DNA of 50,469 nt, taken from positions 1 to 50,469 of the forward strand of contig NZ_CAMLHM010000025.1 of assembly GCF_946479885.1 (NCBI RefSeq), read 5' to 3'. Positions 1-8,710 of the stretch are shown one piece after another. Position 1 is the first letter of the stretch. Each line of letters opens with the position of its first letter. Made by a program: the position numbers and the translations under genes. The DNA comes from an uncultured Devosia sp. (GTDB lineage: Bacteria; Pseudomonadota; Alphaproteobacteria; Rhizobiales; Devosiaceae). The notes under the pieces were generated by a model that was not told the DNA's origin, made no database searches, and saw only the letters and a list, made by a program, of their open reading frames with translations.

Positions 1-46
1 ACCACCGAGATCTACACTCTTTCCCTACACGACGCTCTTCCGATCT
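1..46. other. Illumina adapter contamination at contig end
   Basis: These 46 bases match the 3' part of the Illumina TruSeq universal (P5) adapter, ending in GACGCTCTTCCGATCT. Genomic sequence starts at base 47. Read on the minus strand in the frame of the first gene, the adapter yields the tail IGRASCRERV, a familiar artefact in translated databases. The adapter is seen directly; its identity rests on knowledge of the published adapter sequence. Any protein prediction that runs into this segment is artificial there. Confidence 0.98.
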
Positions 47-437
47 CCAGGAACAGGCAGAGCGGCGAATAGACCCTGGCGTCGTTGAGCCGGAAATTGG
101 CCTCCGGGGTCTTCTGTGCCCACCAAGGGGTGTAACCGATGATGCCGCGGGCGAGGAACACGGCGGCGAGCGGCAGGCCGACGAGGCTGAGCGACAGGCC
201 GCCGCTGTCGTGATCGGCGAGCGCCAGCGCGATGACACCGGCGGCGAGAGTGGCGACCGATACGGCAAACGATGCCAGGCGCGGCGGCATGCGCTCGATG
301 CCCTCAAAGCCAACGACGGTCTGGGCGAGCAGCTTCTCGCTACGAATGGGCCAGGTGCGGCCGATGGACCACAGGAAATGGGCGGTCGAAACCGCCAGCA
401 GGACGATGAACATGAAGGCGGCGATCAGCATGCTCAT
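47..437 (-). CDS. DUF3995 family membrane protein, 3'-truncated
   Basis: About 130 residues of a small integral membrane protein are present. It starts [20 protein letters not shown] and has roughly four hydrophobic segments, with a WSIGRTWP motif after the first and [10 protein letters not shown] near the end; this resembles the DUF3995 family, whose function is unknown. The ATG at 437 overlaps the ureF stop codon (ATGA), so it is probably translated by coupling to ureF and belongs to the urease operon. A longer reading upstream to 536 lies entirely inside ureF and is rejected. The C-terminus is cut by the adapter, so the last genuine residues are near PLCLFL. Family assignment is by recall of the pattern. 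Confidence 0.8.
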
Positions 438-1096
438 GAGCGGAAGATTCTCGTGGTCAGGGTTTCGTGCGACATCTGGGCAATATCCGCCGCGTAGGCC
501 ACTGCGCCAATATCGTCGAGTGCGGCATGCTGGCACAGCTCTGCGACCGACGCGATTTCCGGCTCCAGCGTGGCCATGATGGCGAGGCCATCGGACTGGC
601 CGATGGGCACCAGGCGGACGGCAACGGACACCTGGCTGTGGACGCTCGAGGTGAGCCAGGCAAGGAGCGCTGCATCCAGCGCGATGCCGTGTCCAGCGGC
701 GATAGCACCGACGGCAATGGGGTAGGGGCAGGGCGTGGGCAGGTTGCCAAGGACGGGTGTCGGCCAGGCCCGGGCGGCGGTGGCAAAGGCCGAGCCGGTA
801 ATGGTGGTTTCCTCATGCCGCTCGCGAGCGGGCGTGAGGGCGAGGCAGAGATCGGCAAGATCGCCCAGGGCCCTCGGATCGCCGGCGGCGCGATGGGCGT
901 GGGCCAGGAGGATGGCGTCGTTGCGCAGGCTGCCGTGGTTCAGAACGCCCTGGACCCAGGCTTGGGTGGTGGCACGATCATGCACCGCGCCGGCGGCGAT
1001 GGCGGATTCGAGGCCGGCCGACCAGGCGAAGGCGCCGACCGGGAAGGCCGGAGAGAGCCAGGTCAGCAGTTTTTGCAGATCGCTGGTGTGGCTCAT
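434..1096 (-). CDS. ureF: Urease accessory protein UreF
   Basis: UreF is the cytoplasmic chaperone that, with UreD and UreG, loads nickel and carbamylates the active-site lysine of apo-urease. The 220-residue protein has the family hallmark [16 protein letters not shown] near the N-terminus and the typical C-terminal LTTRIFRS. The length fits the family. The start at 1096 overlaps the stop of ureE by four bases (ATGA), and its own stop overlaps the start of the DUF3995 gene in the same way, so the three genes form one translationally coupled run. ureG, normally adjacent, is absent and may lie beyond the contig end. Confidence 0.95.
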   Translation of the reverse strand: MSHTSDLQKLLTWLSPAFPVGAFAWSAGLESAIAAGAVHDRATTQAWVQGVLNHGSLRNDAILLAHAHRAAGDPRALGDLADLCLALTPARERHEETTITGSAFATAARAWPTPVLGNLPTPCPYPIAVGAIAAGHGIALDAALLAWLTSSVHSQVSVAVRLVPIGQSDGLAIMATLEPEIASVAELCQHAALDDIGAVAYAADIAQMSHETLTTRIFRS

Positions 1097-1563
1097 CGCG
1101 CCAGCAGGGCGTGGCCATGGCCCTGATCGCCGTGGCTGTGATAGGCGCCATGCTCGGCGAAGAACGGTTCGGTGACATCGGTCACGGCGGCGCCCAGGCC
1201 CAGCAGCATGGCCTTGAGCACATGGTCGCGCTTGATGAGGATGCGGTCCGCTTCGAGCTGCGCCGAGGTGTGGCGATTGCCGATATGCCAGGCGAGGCGT
1301 ACCAGATGGGCAGTGTCGCGACCGCGGACTGCGTAGAGCAGTTCCTCGGCGGCGATGATGCCGGCAATGCGGCCGTCTTCGAGCTCAAGCGCGCTGTTGT
1401 GGTCCAGCGTTACGGTCTGGGGGAAGTCGACCATCACCTCGTCGCCACGGGTCAGGCGCAGCAGCTTGCGGCGCAGGCGGCGTTCGCTGTGGTCGAGGGT
1501 CACCGTGTCATAGGGCAGGCCGCGGCCGTGATCGGGCGGCAGAAGGGAAACGACGCGCAGCAT
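1093..1563 (-). CDS. ureE: Urease accessory protein UreE (nickel chaperone)
   Basis: UreE delivers Ni2+ to the urease activation complex. The 156-residue reading from the ATG at 1563 begins [10 protein letters not shown] and shows the conserved core [16 protein letters not shown] and the nickel-site segment [14 protein letters not shown]. The C-terminus is histidine-rich ([14 protein letters not shown]), as in many metal-storing UreE proteins. The open frame extends upstream to 1827, but that part overlaps another gene and lacks family similarity, so it is excluded. No strong ribosome-binding site precedes 1563. ureF follows with a four-base overlap. Confidence 0.93.
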   Translation of the reverse strand: MLRVVSLLPPDHGRGLPYDTVTLDHSERRLRRKLLRLTRGDEVMVDFPQTVTLDHNSALELEDGRIAGIIAAEELLYAVRGRDTAHLVRLAWHIGNRHTSAQLEADRILIKRDHVLKAMLLGLGAAVTDVTEPFFAEHGAYHSHGDQGHGHALLAR

Positions 1564-1589
1564 TGGCTCGGGGAAGTCCGTGATCGAGG

Positions 1590-2177
1590 TCAGCTTACCG
1601 TATAGAAAAACCGGCTGATCCAATAGGCCTGATAGGCAATGTGGAGCAACACCGCGGTGAGATGGACGCGCTTGTCGGTCGAGCGAATGGCGACAGCACA
1701 GAGGACAAGACCGAGCGGCACCTGGATGAAATATTCGAGGCCGAAGCGGTTCCAATAGGCCTCGCCCTTGATAAGCGTGTCGACAGTATCGAGGACGAAG
1801 GTGGCGGCGAAAAGCCCGAAAAACCAACCACGACGCTTGAGGAAGAAGTCTTCGTAGCCGTCATATTCGGCAATGTTGTCGGGTGATAGCAGGGCGGCGA
1901 TGAGGAACAGGGTGACCGCATAGAGGATGAGGAACAGCGTGATCCCGAAGGTCCAGTATGCCAGGTTGAACAGCGCGAACTGCCACCACCAGAACAGCAC
2001 GAGTTCGACCAGGATGGAGCCCACCCAGAGCAGGTGAATGGCCGACACGCGCGATCGCTGCGGATGCTGGATCAGGCCGGCCACCGTCATCAGCAGCCGG
2101 GTGATGCCCAGGCCGACAATCATGCCCATGACGATGCGGACATGGGGGAAGAGTTCGTGCACGGCGGTGGCGTCCAT
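1590..2177 (-). CDS. Uncharacterised multi-pass membrane protein
   Basis: This is a 195-residue protein with about six hydrophobic helices. The first follows a short N-terminus (MDATAVHELFPHVRIVMGM), and the middle of the protein is rich in aromatic residues (VLFWWWQFALFNLAYW). A charged cytoplasmic-type loop (EYDGYEDFFLKRRGW) splits the protein into two halves. I do not recognise the family. The gene lies 26 bases upstream of ureE on the same strand, so it is probably co-transcribed with the accessory genes, but nothing in it points to nickel handling. No signal peptide or catalytic motif is visible. Confidence 0.75.
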   Translation of the reverse strand: MDATAVHELFPHVRIVMGMIVGLGITRLLMTVAGLIQHPQRSRVSAIHLLWVGSILVELVLFWWWQFALFNLAYWTFGITLFLILYAVTLFLIAALLSPDNIAEYDGYEDFFLKRRGWFFGLFAATFVLDTVDTLIKGEAYWNRFGLEYFIQVPLGLVLCAVAIRSTDKRVHLTAVLLHIAYQAYWISRFFYTVS

Positions 2178-2199
2178 GGCGCTTCGGCCCCCAACGCCC

Positions 2200-2583
2200 C
2201 TAGGGCGTGTTGTTCAACTCCGAGCAGGTGAGCACAGGTTCGGCATCTTCGCCAAGCGTGATGTCATAAAGGCTGGCATCGGCACCCTTGGTCCACCACG
2301 CCCATTGGTTGGCGGCGTAGCGGGCGCCAGAGGCCGCTAGGACCGAGGCGAAGACCAGCGGCTCGGGCTCGCCGTCGACAGGCACCAGCGCCAGGAAGTT
2401 GGGCGCGGCGTTGATATAGGTGACGCTGAGCGGTTCGGCCGCCGCGCAATCGTAGAGTACGGTGCGGCGTTCGAAATCGGCGGTGGTGCCGAGCTCGATC
2501 TCGACCGAGGTCTCAATGGCTTGGGCAGCGGCGGGCGCCAGCAGGCTGGCGGCGAGCAGGGCGGCGAGGGCGGGCTTGATCAT
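2200..2583 (-). CDS. MliC-like periplasmic lysozyme inhibitor
   Basis: This 127-residue secreted protein has a signal peptide of about 22 residues (MIKPALAALLAASLLAPAAA). The mature part has the pattern of the MliC/PliC C-type lysozyme inhibitors: a Cys in the first strand (VLYDC), the strand LSVTYINA, the SGARYAAN loop, WWTKG, and a second Cys near the end (VLTC), likely a disulphide pair. MliC proteins bind C-type lysozymes in the periplasm or outer membrane. There is no lipobox cysteine, so this one would be soluble. The ATG at 2583 has an excellent GGAGG site, and the frame upstream of it is rejected. Its place among urease genes is unexplained. Confidence 0.82.
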   Translation of the reverse strand: MIKPALAALLAASLLAPAAAQAIETSVEIELGTTADFERRTVLYDCAAAEPLSVTYINAAPNFLALVPVDGEPEPLVFASVLAASGARYAANQWAWWTKGADASLYDITLGEDAEPVLTCSELNNTP

Positions 2584-2635
2584 GTGGCCTCCATTCGGTT
2601 GCGCGATGGTGCCCATGGCGCGAGGCGGAATTGAG

Positions 2636-2932
2636 TCAGAGCGTATCGATATGGTCGGGGTGGATGATCTCAACCCTGGATGACAGTACGAAATCGGCGG
2701 TGGCGGCAATGAACGCGGCCATGTGCGAGGTGGCGGACTGCCGATCGAAAGCGGCGCGGTCGCTCCACTGCTCGTAGCACAGCATCCGATCCGGGTCGGT
2801 CACGCTGGCATGGAGATCGTAGTAGAGGCAGCCCTGTTCCCGTCGCGCTGCGTCGATCAGTGCATAGGCAGCGTCCACGAATGGCTCGAGTGCGCCGGGG
2901 CGAATGCGGAAGGTGGCAACGACGACGATCAC
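2636..2932 (-). CDS. Antibiotic biosynthesis monooxygenase (ABM) domain protein
   Basis: This 98-residue single-domain protein has the dimeric alpha+beta barrel pattern of the ABM/YgiN family. It begins with strand IVVVATFRIRPG, followed by the helix with DAARREQGCLYYDLH and the strand MLCYEQWSDRAAFD. Members include quinol monooxygenases and many proteins of unknown substrate. The start is a GTG at 2932, preceded by an AGGGAG ribosome-binding site six bases upstream; no ATG is available nearby. The gene lies between the MliC-like and DUF4126 genes on the same strand. The true substrate cannot be told from sequence. Confidence 0.85.
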   Translation of the reverse strand: MIVVVATFRIRPGALEPFVDAAYALIDAARREQGCLYYDLHASVTDPDRMLCYEQWSDRAAFDRQSATSHMAAFIAATADFVLSSRVEIIHPDHIDTL

Positions 2933-2988
2933 GCTAGGCTCCCTGATGTGGCGAGCCTAGCGTAATCGGGGCCCCGCCACCATGCCGA

Positions 2989-3441
2989 TCAGGCCAGGTA
3001 GACCACCAGCAGGGCCCCGACGACGGCGACTGCGTCCTCGATCAGCGCGGCGGGCAGATCGCGGCCGAAGGATTTGGCGAAGCGAGACCGAATCTCGGCA
3101 CCGCCCAGCGTGCCGAGCACGGCGCCGACAGCTCCCAGGATGGCGCCGATGATCCAGCTGGCCGGCATCAGCAGGGCGCCGGCGAGGGCGCCGAGCACGA
3201 TGCGGGTGCCGAACTGCACGGGGACCTTGCGGCTGGGCGTATTGGGCAGTTGGTCGCTGACCAGTTCGGCGATGGCCACCAGGGTGATGACGATGACGGC
3301 AATGATGTTGCCGAGAAAGGCCAGGGGCGTGGCGCTGAGATCGATCCAGCCCAAATAGGCGCCCCAGGCAATGGCCGCTATGGGCGTGACGGCGCGCAGA
3401 CCGGCGGCGATGCCGATGAGGATGGCAAGTGCATAGATCAT
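2989..3441 (-). CDS. DUF4126 family membrane protein
   Basis: This 150-residue hydrophobic protein has four to five membrane segments. Family hallmarks of DUF4126 can be seen: GIAAGLRAVTPIA at the start, AELVSDQLPNTPSRK in the first loop, then TRIVLGALAGALL, a Gly-rich helix GAVGAVLGTLGGAEIRSR, and the C-terminal LIEDAVAVVGALLVV. The function of the family is unknown. It is encoded in line with the SDR gene upstream (62-base gap) and the ABM gene downstream, so it may share their transcript. Confidence 0.85.
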   Translation of the reverse strand: MIYALAILIGIAAGLRAVTPIAAIAWGAYLGWIDLSATPLAFLGNIIAVIVITLVAIAELVSDQLPNTPSRKVPVQFGTRIVLGALAGALLMPASWIIGAILGAVGAVLGTLGGAEIRSRFAKSFGRDLPAALIEDAVAVVGALLVVYLA

Positions 3442-3503
3442 GGATGGGCCTCGTTGACGCTAGGACAGCCAGCCTGCGCCCGGCAACCTGTACTGTCCAG
3501 AGG

Positions 3504-4340
3504 CTAAAGTGTTAGTGGCACAGGACGTTTTCCGTCGATATCAGGGATGTCGTATTCCTTGGCCAGCGCTGCCGCGACATGAACGTGCCCCGATTTGTCC
3601 ATGAGGCCGGCATCGCGCCAGAGCCCCGAAATCACGCGCCCGATGAACTGGGGCGATTCCGAGTTGCTCATGTCGAAATACTCGGCGTTGCGTAGCACGG
3701 CTTCTGTGCGGACGAGGCCCGGATAGAGCGCGAGGGCGGCCACGTCATGGGGGCGGAGATCATGCGCGAAATCGGCGGCCATCTTGTCGGCGGCGGCCTT
3801 GGCGATGCCGTAGATGGCGTTGCCATCATAGCGCTGGGCGGCCCAGAACGAGATATTGACGATAAGGCCGGCGCGGCGGGCGACCATGCTGGGGGCGGCG
3901 GCGCGGGCAGTAACAAAGGCGGTGCGGACCGCGACATCGATCATGCTGGCCCAGCGCCACATGGGCTGCTCCCAGAACGGGCGGATCCAGGTAAAGTCGT
4001 CATTCTCCACCATGTTCTCGTAGCCGGGCCAGGCATTGTTGACGAGAATGTCGATGTGGCCTTCGGCTGCGATGATGTCGGCTACAGCGCGCTCGGTCTG
4101 GGCGTCGTCGGCGTGATCGCAGACATGGACGGTCAGCGTGCCGGGCAGGGCCTTGGCTTCTGCCACCAGACCATCGAGCGAGCCTTCGAGCTGTGGATGG
4201 GCCGCGGCCTGGGCGTCGGTAACCGTCCGCCCGGTGACGTGCACCCGCGCGCCTTCGGCCAGCAGTGCCAGCGCGATGCCGCGACCGATGCCCCGGCTGG
4301 CGCCGGTGACAAGACAGACTGCATTGTTGGTTTCGCTCAT
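3504..4340 (-). CDS. Short-chain dehydrogenase/reductase (SDR)
   Basis: This 278-residue classical SDR is a soluble NAD(P)-dependent oxidoreductase. The Rossmann motif TGASRGIG is near residue 13, NNAW follows the fourth strand, and the catalytic stretch has Ser in VNISFWAAQRYDG, followed by the YGIAK pair. The insert around FWEQPMWRWASMIDVAVRT resembles DHRS1-like SDRs. The ATG at 4340 is preceded by GGGAGGG, so the longer frame to 4487 is not used. It lies 46 bases downstream of ureC. The substrate is unknown and nothing ties it to urea metabolism except position. Confidence 0.88.
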   Translation of the reverse strand: MSETNNAVCLVTGASRGIGRGIALALLAEGARVHVTGRTVTDAQAAAHPQLEGSLDGLVAEAKALPGTLTVHVCDHADDAQTERAVADIIAAEGHIDILVNNAWPGYENMVENDDFTWIRPFWEQPMWRWASMIDVAVRTAFVTARAAAPSMVARRAGLIVNISFWAAQRYDGNAIYGIAKAAADKMAADFAHDLRPHDVAALALYPGLVRTEAVLRNAEYFDMSNSESPQFIGRVISGLWRDAGLMDKSGHVHVAAALAKEYDIPDIDGKRPVPLTL

Positions 4341-4386
4341 GATTGGTCCCTCCCGACTCTGGAAGAACGTATCATGAACATTAGCG

Positions 4387-6096
4387 TCAGAACAGGAAGT
4401 AACGCTGGGCCATGGGGAGGACGGTGGCGGGCTCGCAGGTGAGCAGTTCGCCGTCGGCATGGACTTCGTAGGTCTCGGGGTCCACATCGATGCTGGGCGT
4501 GGCCGAGTTGTGGATCATCGAGTGCTTGCCGATGCCGCCGCGGGTGTTGATGACGGGCAGCATCTGCTTGGCGACGCCCAGCTTGTTGCGCAGACCATCG
4601 TCATAGGCGGCCTGCGAGACGAAGGTGACCGAGGACGAGGTCAAGAGCTTGCCGAAAGAGGCGAACATGGGCCGGTAGTGCATCGGCTGTGGCGTGGGGA
4701 TAGAGGCGTTGGGGTCGCCCATCGGGGCGGCGGCGATGGAGCCGCCGAGCAGGACCATTTCCGGCTTCACCCCGAAGAAGGCGGGGTTCCACAGCACCAG
4801 GTCGGCGCGCTTGCCGACAGCGATGGAGCCAATGTGCTGGCTCATGCCGTGGGCGATAGCGGGGTTGATGGTGTATTTGGCGATGTAGCGCTTGACGCGG
4901 AAATTGTCGTTGTCGCCGGTTTCCTGCACCAGCTTACCGCGCTGGCGCTTCATCTTGTCGGCGGTCTGCCAGCAGCGGATCAGCACCTCGCCGACGCGGC
5001 CCATGGCCTGGCTATCGGACGAAATGACCGAGAGAGCGCCCATGTCGTGCAGGATATCCTCGGCGGCGATGGTTTCCTTGCGGATGCGGCTTTCGGCGAA
5101 GGCCACGTCCTCGGGGATCGATGGCGACAGGTGATGGCACACCATGAGCATATCGAGATGCTCGGCGATGGTGTTGACCGTGTAAGGCCGCGTCGGGTTG
5201 GTCGAGGACGGGATGACGTTGGGCAGGCCCGCGACCTTGAGAATATCGGGTGCGTGGCCGCCGCCGGCGCCTTCCGTGTGGAAGGCGTGAATAGTGCGGC
5301 CTTTGAAGGCGCCGATCGTGTCTTCCACGAAGCCGGATTCATTGAGCGTGTCGGTGTGGATCATCACCTGCACGTCAAAGTCGTCGGCGACGGCGAGGCA
5401 GTTGTCGATGGCGGCTGGCGTGGTGCCCCAATCTTCGTGCAGCTTGAGGCTGGATGCGCCAGCCAGGATCATCTCGGCGAGCGGGGCAGGGCGGCTTGCA
5501 TTGCCCTTGCCGGCCAGCGCCAGGTTCATCGGGAAGCCGTCGAAGCTCTCGATCATGCGCTGGATGTGCCAGGCGCCGGTGCAAGTGGTGGCCAGGGTGC
5601 CATGCGCCGGCCCGGTGCCGCCGCCGAGCATGGTGGTGACGCCACTCATCAGCGCTTCTTCGATCTGCTGGGGGGCGATGAAGTGGATATGGGCGTCCAT
5701 GGCGCCAGCGGTGAGAATGCGGCCCTCACCGGCGATGACTTCTGTCGAGGGGCCGATGATGATGGTGACGCCGGGCTGGGTGTCCGGGTTGCCAGCCTTG
5801 CCGATGGCGTGGATGCGGCCGTCCTTGAGGCCGATATCGGCCTTGTAGATGCCTGATACGTCCACCACGAGTGCGTTGGTGATGACGGTGTCGACCGCGC
5901 CTTCGGCCCGCGTGCGCTGGGACTGGCCCATGCCGTCGCGGATGACCTTGCCGCCGCCGAACTTCACCTCTTCGCCATAGATGGTGAAGTCGTTCTCGAC
6001 CTCGATGAAAAGTTCGGTATCAGCCAGCCGGACGCGATCGCCGGTGGTGGGGCCGTACATGTCGGCATAAGTGGCGCGAGAAATGCGGGCGGGCAT
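4387..6096 (-). CDS. ureC: Urease alpha subunit UreC
   Basis: This is the catalytic subunit of nickel urease, which hydrolyses urea to ammonia and carbamate. At 569 residues it is full length. Nickel ligands and active-site residues are visible: AHIHF (His136, His138), [10 protein letters not shown] with the carbamylated Lys218, HTDT (His247), [13 protein letters not shown] (His270, His273), the flap MVCHHL (Cys320, His321), and SSDSQAMGR (Asp361). It is separated from ureB by a 131-aa gene and a 185-base gap, which is unusual, since ureABC are normally contiguous. The ATG at 6096 gives the conserved start [20 protein letters not shown], though its ribosome-binding site is weak. Confidence 0.98.
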   Translation of the reverse strand: MPARISRATYADMYGPTTGDRVRLADTELFIEVENDFTIYGEEVKFGGGKVIRDGMGQSQRTRAEGAVDTVITNALVVDVSGIYKADIGLKDGRIHAIGKAGNPDTQPGVTIIIGPSTEVIAGEGRILTAGAMDAHIHFIAPQQIEEALMSGVTTMLGGGTGPAHGTLATTCTGAWHIQRMIESFDGFPMNLALAGKGNASRPAPLAEMILAGASSLKLHEDWGTTPAAIDNCLAVADDFDVQVMIHTDTLNESGFVEDTIGAFKGRTIHAFHTEGAGGGHAPDILKVAGLPNVIPSSTNPTRPYTVNTIAEHLDMLMVCHHLSPSIPEDVAFAESRIRKETIAAEDILHDMGALSVISSDSQAMGRVGEVLIRCWQTADKMKRQRGKLVQETGDNDNFRVKRYIAKYTINPAIAHGMSQHIGSIAVGKRADLVLWNPAFFGVKPEMVLLGGSIAAAPMGDPNASIPTPQPMHYRPMFASFGKLLTSSSVTFVSQAAYDDGLRNKLGVAKQMLPVINTRGGIGKHSMIHNSATPSIDVDPETYEVHADGELLTCEPATVLPMAQRYFLF

Positions 6097-6281
6097 GGTT
6101 GTCCGTGACTGGCTGGCTTTGGCTCGGGCCGACTTTGTCGCGGTTCACGGGGGCTGGCAAGGTGAGATGGCAAGTTTCGTGTGCCATTTTCACCTGCTGC
6201 TCAAAAAAGCGGCAGGCAGCAAATGACGGCGGCAGAGCTATTGGCTTCGTCGCTCGCCGAAGCGGCGGTGTATTGGCCAGG
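6097..6281 (-). other. Leader region upstream of ureC
   Basis: This 185-base spacer lies between the 131-aa gene and ureC. I see no gene in it. It contains a short inverted stretch around GCTGCTCAAAAAAGCGGCAGGCAGC, but no clear terminator or promoter. It is long enough to carry a separate promoter for ureC. Confidence 0.4.
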
Positions 6282-6677
6282 CTAGTTGGCGCGGGCGGTC
6301 TTTTCGCGGCGATACACAGCGACCGTGAAGTCGACGATCTGGTCGAGCAAAGCCTCGCCGGCAGCCATCTGCGGATCGGCGCCCTGCGTGCGGGCAATCA
6401 GCGAAACGGCCAGAACCTGGATGGCATAAGCGTGCTTGTCGCGGCCTTCGCGGTGGTGCTCGTTGCCCTGGGCCTCGAAGGTCCGCAGCAGGGTGTCATA
6501 GGTCTGGGCCTGCATGCCACGCTTGAGGGCCGACCAATCGGCTGCTTTGAGGTCGTCGGCCAGGTCCGAGGCCAGGCTGCCCAGCAGCCACATGGCCTCA
6601 TTGTCCCTGGAGCCGTTCTCCTGCAAATCCTTGAGCACGGCGACAAAGCGCTGCTTGAAGTCTTCTTCCTTGGTCAT
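6282..6677 (-). CDS. Hypothetical protein between ureB and ureC
   Basis: This 131-residue soluble, mostly helical, charged protein (starting MTKEEDFKQRFVAVLKDLQE) has no signal peptide or membrane segment. It has Trp residues (AMWLLGSLASDLADD, AADWSALKRGM) and ends with a basic tail. I do not recognise the family. The ATG at 6677 is preferred over a TTG at 6692. It interrupts the usual ureA-ureB-ureC order on the same strand, so it is probably transcribed with them; a role in urease assembly is possible but not shown. Confidence 0.7.
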   Translation of the reverse strand: MTKEEDFKQRFVAVLKDLQENGSRDNEAMWLLGSLASDLADDLKAADWSALKRGMQAQTYDTLLRTFEAQGNEHHREGRDKHAYAIQVLAVSLIARTQGADPQMAAGEALLDQIVDFTVAVYRREKTARAN

Positions 6678-6765
6678 GGCTCGATCCAGCAAATGCGATT
6701 GGCGCCCTTAGAGCATTTGTGCGCGGGCAATGCCATGCCATTTGCAGGACCGGCGGCGGATGGCG

Positions 6766-7071
6766 CTACAGGGACCCCATGACCTGCTGGCGGAAGCCGA
6801 AGACCACCCGATCGCCGGCCAGTGGGATCAACCGGACTTCGCGCGCCTGGCCCGGCTCGAAACGCACCGCCGTGCCGGCGGCGATGTCGAGCCGCATGCC
6901 GCGCGCCTGCTCCCGGTCGAAGCGCAGGCCCGCATTGGCCTCGAAGAAGTGGTAGTGCGAGCCGACCTGGATCGGGCGATCGCCGGTATTGGCCACTTCG
7001 ATGGTGATCTGGGGAGCGCCGACATTGAGCTCGATATCGCCGGCCTTGGGAATGACTTCGCCTGGAATCAT
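6766..7071 (-). CDS. ureB: Urease beta subunit UreB
   Basis: This 101-residue structural subunit of urease begins [16 protein letters not shown], the canonical start, and carries the conserved strands [32 protein letters not shown] and [10 protein letters not shown]. It packs with UreA and UreC in the (alpha-beta-gamma)3 enzyme. The start at 7071 is seven bases from the ureA stop. The longer frame to 7146 runs back into ureA and is rejected. A conserved extra gene, not ureC, follows it. Confidence 0.96.
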   Translation of the reverse strand: MIPGEVIPKAGDIELNVGAPQITIEVANTGDRPIQVGSHYHFFEANAGLRFDREQARGMRLDIAAGTAVRFEPGQAREVRLIPLAGDRVVFGFRQQVMGSL

Positions 7072-7078
7072 GATGTTG

Positions 7079-7381
<303 letters not shown>

Positions 7382-7390
7382 GGTCGGATC

Positions 7391-8284
7391 CTAGAGGTGC
7401 CAGAGACGGGGCAGCGAACCAGCCCCGGATAGTTCGGATAGAATTGGAACGACGAGCCGTCGCAAGGCAAGCCCGGTTTGCGCCAGGGCGCGGACGACCA
7501 GACGCTCGCCATTGGCGCTGGCGGCGATGCGGCCATCCGCCGGCAAGAGCTTGCGCAGGCGCGCCAGCGTGGCGGCGCATTGATCGGCGGACGGAGCCAC
7601 GTGCACCACCGAGGCGAAGGCGCGGCACCCCGACAGCAGCGACAGGCCGTTGCGTTCGGGCGAGGTGCCATCGAGACGCGTTGCCTCCGCATGGATCAGC
7701 CGACCGTTGCGACGGATGCGCCAGTTATCGGTCAACCGGGCATCCAGCGCCGCTTCGCCCATGGCGTCGCGCCCGAGCAGGATAGCCTCGATGGCGGTGA
7801 GGCTCGATCCCTCGCCCAGGTCGATCTCGATGCGGCGGTCGAGCTGGCTGGCCGCGAAAAGGATAGTTTCCTGGGGCAGCCAATCGAGATGGGCGCCCGC
7901 ACCGACATGGAGCCGGGTTTCGACCGAGGCGGGACCACCGATGGAGCGATAGATACGCTCGCAGGCCTGAGTGGTCAGCACCATGTGGCCACCGGGCGCC
8001 AGGTCTGCCGACCATTGCATGCGGTCGCCGCCGGTCAACCCGCCCGCCGTATTGATCAGCACGGCTTCGAGAGCGTTCGAATGGGTGTTGGGCAGCCGGA
8101 TTTTGGCGCAGCCGTCCTGATAGAGCGTGGCCAGGCGGGTCGCGCCGGCGCGCTGCTGGGTGCCAATGCGCCCCGCGCCACGGGCGCGCTGCATGACTTG
8201 CCCAGGGGCATGACTTGCTGTTCTGACGAGATTTTCGGCAACGATTGTCACGGCGCAGCGTTTCCTAGGCGAGCAGGCGCTCAT
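7391..8284 (-). CDS. ureD: Urease accessory protein UreD
   Basis: UreD (UreH) is the scaffold that binds apo-urease and recruits UreF and UreG for nickel insertion. The 297-residue frame has the family blocks GATRLATLYQDGCAKIRLP, LINTAGGLTGGDRM, LTTQACERIYRS, LDWLPQETILFA and the SLLSGCRAFASVVHV region. The start is uncertain. The ATG at 8284 has no clear ribosome-binding site; a GTG at 8248 and an ATG at 8194 (MQRARGAGRIG) are possible alternatives, and the last would give the shorter N-terminus seen in many UreD proteins. It is divergent from the small secreted-protein gene only 29 bases away. Confidence 0.94.
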   Translation of the reverse strand: MSACSPRKRCAVTIVAENLVRTASHAPGQVMQRARGAGRIGTQQRAGATRLATLYQDGCAKIRLPNTHSNALEAVLINTAGGLTGGDRMQWSADLAPGGHMVLTTQACERIYRSIGGPASVETRLHVGAGAHLDWLPQETILFAASQLDRRIEIDLGEGSSLTAIEAILLGRDAMGEAALDARLTDNWRIRRNGRLIHAEATRLDGTSPERNGLSLLSGCRAFASVVHVAPSADQCAATLARLRKLLPADGRIAASANGERLVVRALAQTGLALRRLVVPILSELSGAGSLPRLWHL

Positions 8285-8313
8285 TCATTAAGACATTATA
8301 GAAGGCTATTAAA

Positions 8314-8655
8314 ATGCACATCAAAACCATTGTTTCTGCTGTCGCCCTTTCTGCTGCCGTTGCCTTTGGGGGCGTGACCTACGCCCAGGACGCTGCACTC
8401 CCCACCTCGATCGGCGAGCAGCAGCTGAGCGAAGCTGATGCCCAGCGCGTCAAGACCCATTGCGAAGACCTGCAGAACGCTGCCGGCCAAGCCGCTGACT
8501 CGGCCACCGATGACGCCGAAAACGACGCCAATACCGCGATGACCAGCGAAGAATCCGAGGGTACCGAAGGCGATGAAGCCGCTGCCGGTGCTGTCGACAT
8601 GGACCTGATCACCGTCGAGGCATGCCTGGAAGCGGGCTTTATCACGGCTCCGTAA
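8314..8655 (+). CDS. Small acidic secreted protein, function unknown
   Basis: This 113-residue protein has a clear signal peptide (MHIKTIVSAVALSAAVAFGG, likely cleaved after Ala24). The mature chain is very acidic and rich in Ala, Asp and Glu (DSATDDAENDANTAMTSEES). It has only two cysteines, Cys50 in KTHCEDLQ and Cys104 in VEACLEAG, that could form a disulphide flanking the disordered acidic middle. The ATG at 8314 follows a GAAGG site. It is the only plus-strand gene in the first 15 kb and sits between urtE and ureD, splitting transport from catalysis. It ends with its own terminator. No family is recognised. Confidence 0.8.
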   Translation: MHIKTIVSAVALSAAVAFGGVTYAQDAALPTSIGEQQLSEADAQRVKTHCEDLQNAAGQAADSATDDAENDANTAMTSEESEGTEGDEAAAGAVDMDLITVEACLEAGFITAP

Positions 8656-8679
8656 TCTCGGTACTTCATGAGTTACACG

Positions 8680-8705
8680 CGCCCGGCTTCGGCCGGGCGT
8701 TTTTT
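8680..8705 (+). terminator. Intrinsic terminator with TTCG tetraloop
   Basis: An eight-base-pair GC stem (CGCCCGGC / GCCGGGCG, 8680-8687 and 8692-8699) closes a TTCG tetraloop and is followed by six Ts. It lies 24 bases after the stop of the small secreted-protein gene and ends five bases before the convergent urtE stop, so it terminates the plus-strand transcript. Confidence 0.93.
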
Positions 8706-8710
8706 GTTGT

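Noticed and set aside
12..536. A 174-codon frame at the left end.
   Set aside because: Its first 33 codons lie in ureF and its last ten come from the adapter; only 47-437 is kept.
4459..5856. A 465-codon plus-strand frame opposite ureC, and similar long antisense frames opposite urtBC, the E1 gene and uvrB.
   Set aside because: They are shadows of GC-rich genes with biased third positions; the opposite strand encodes well-conserved proteins.
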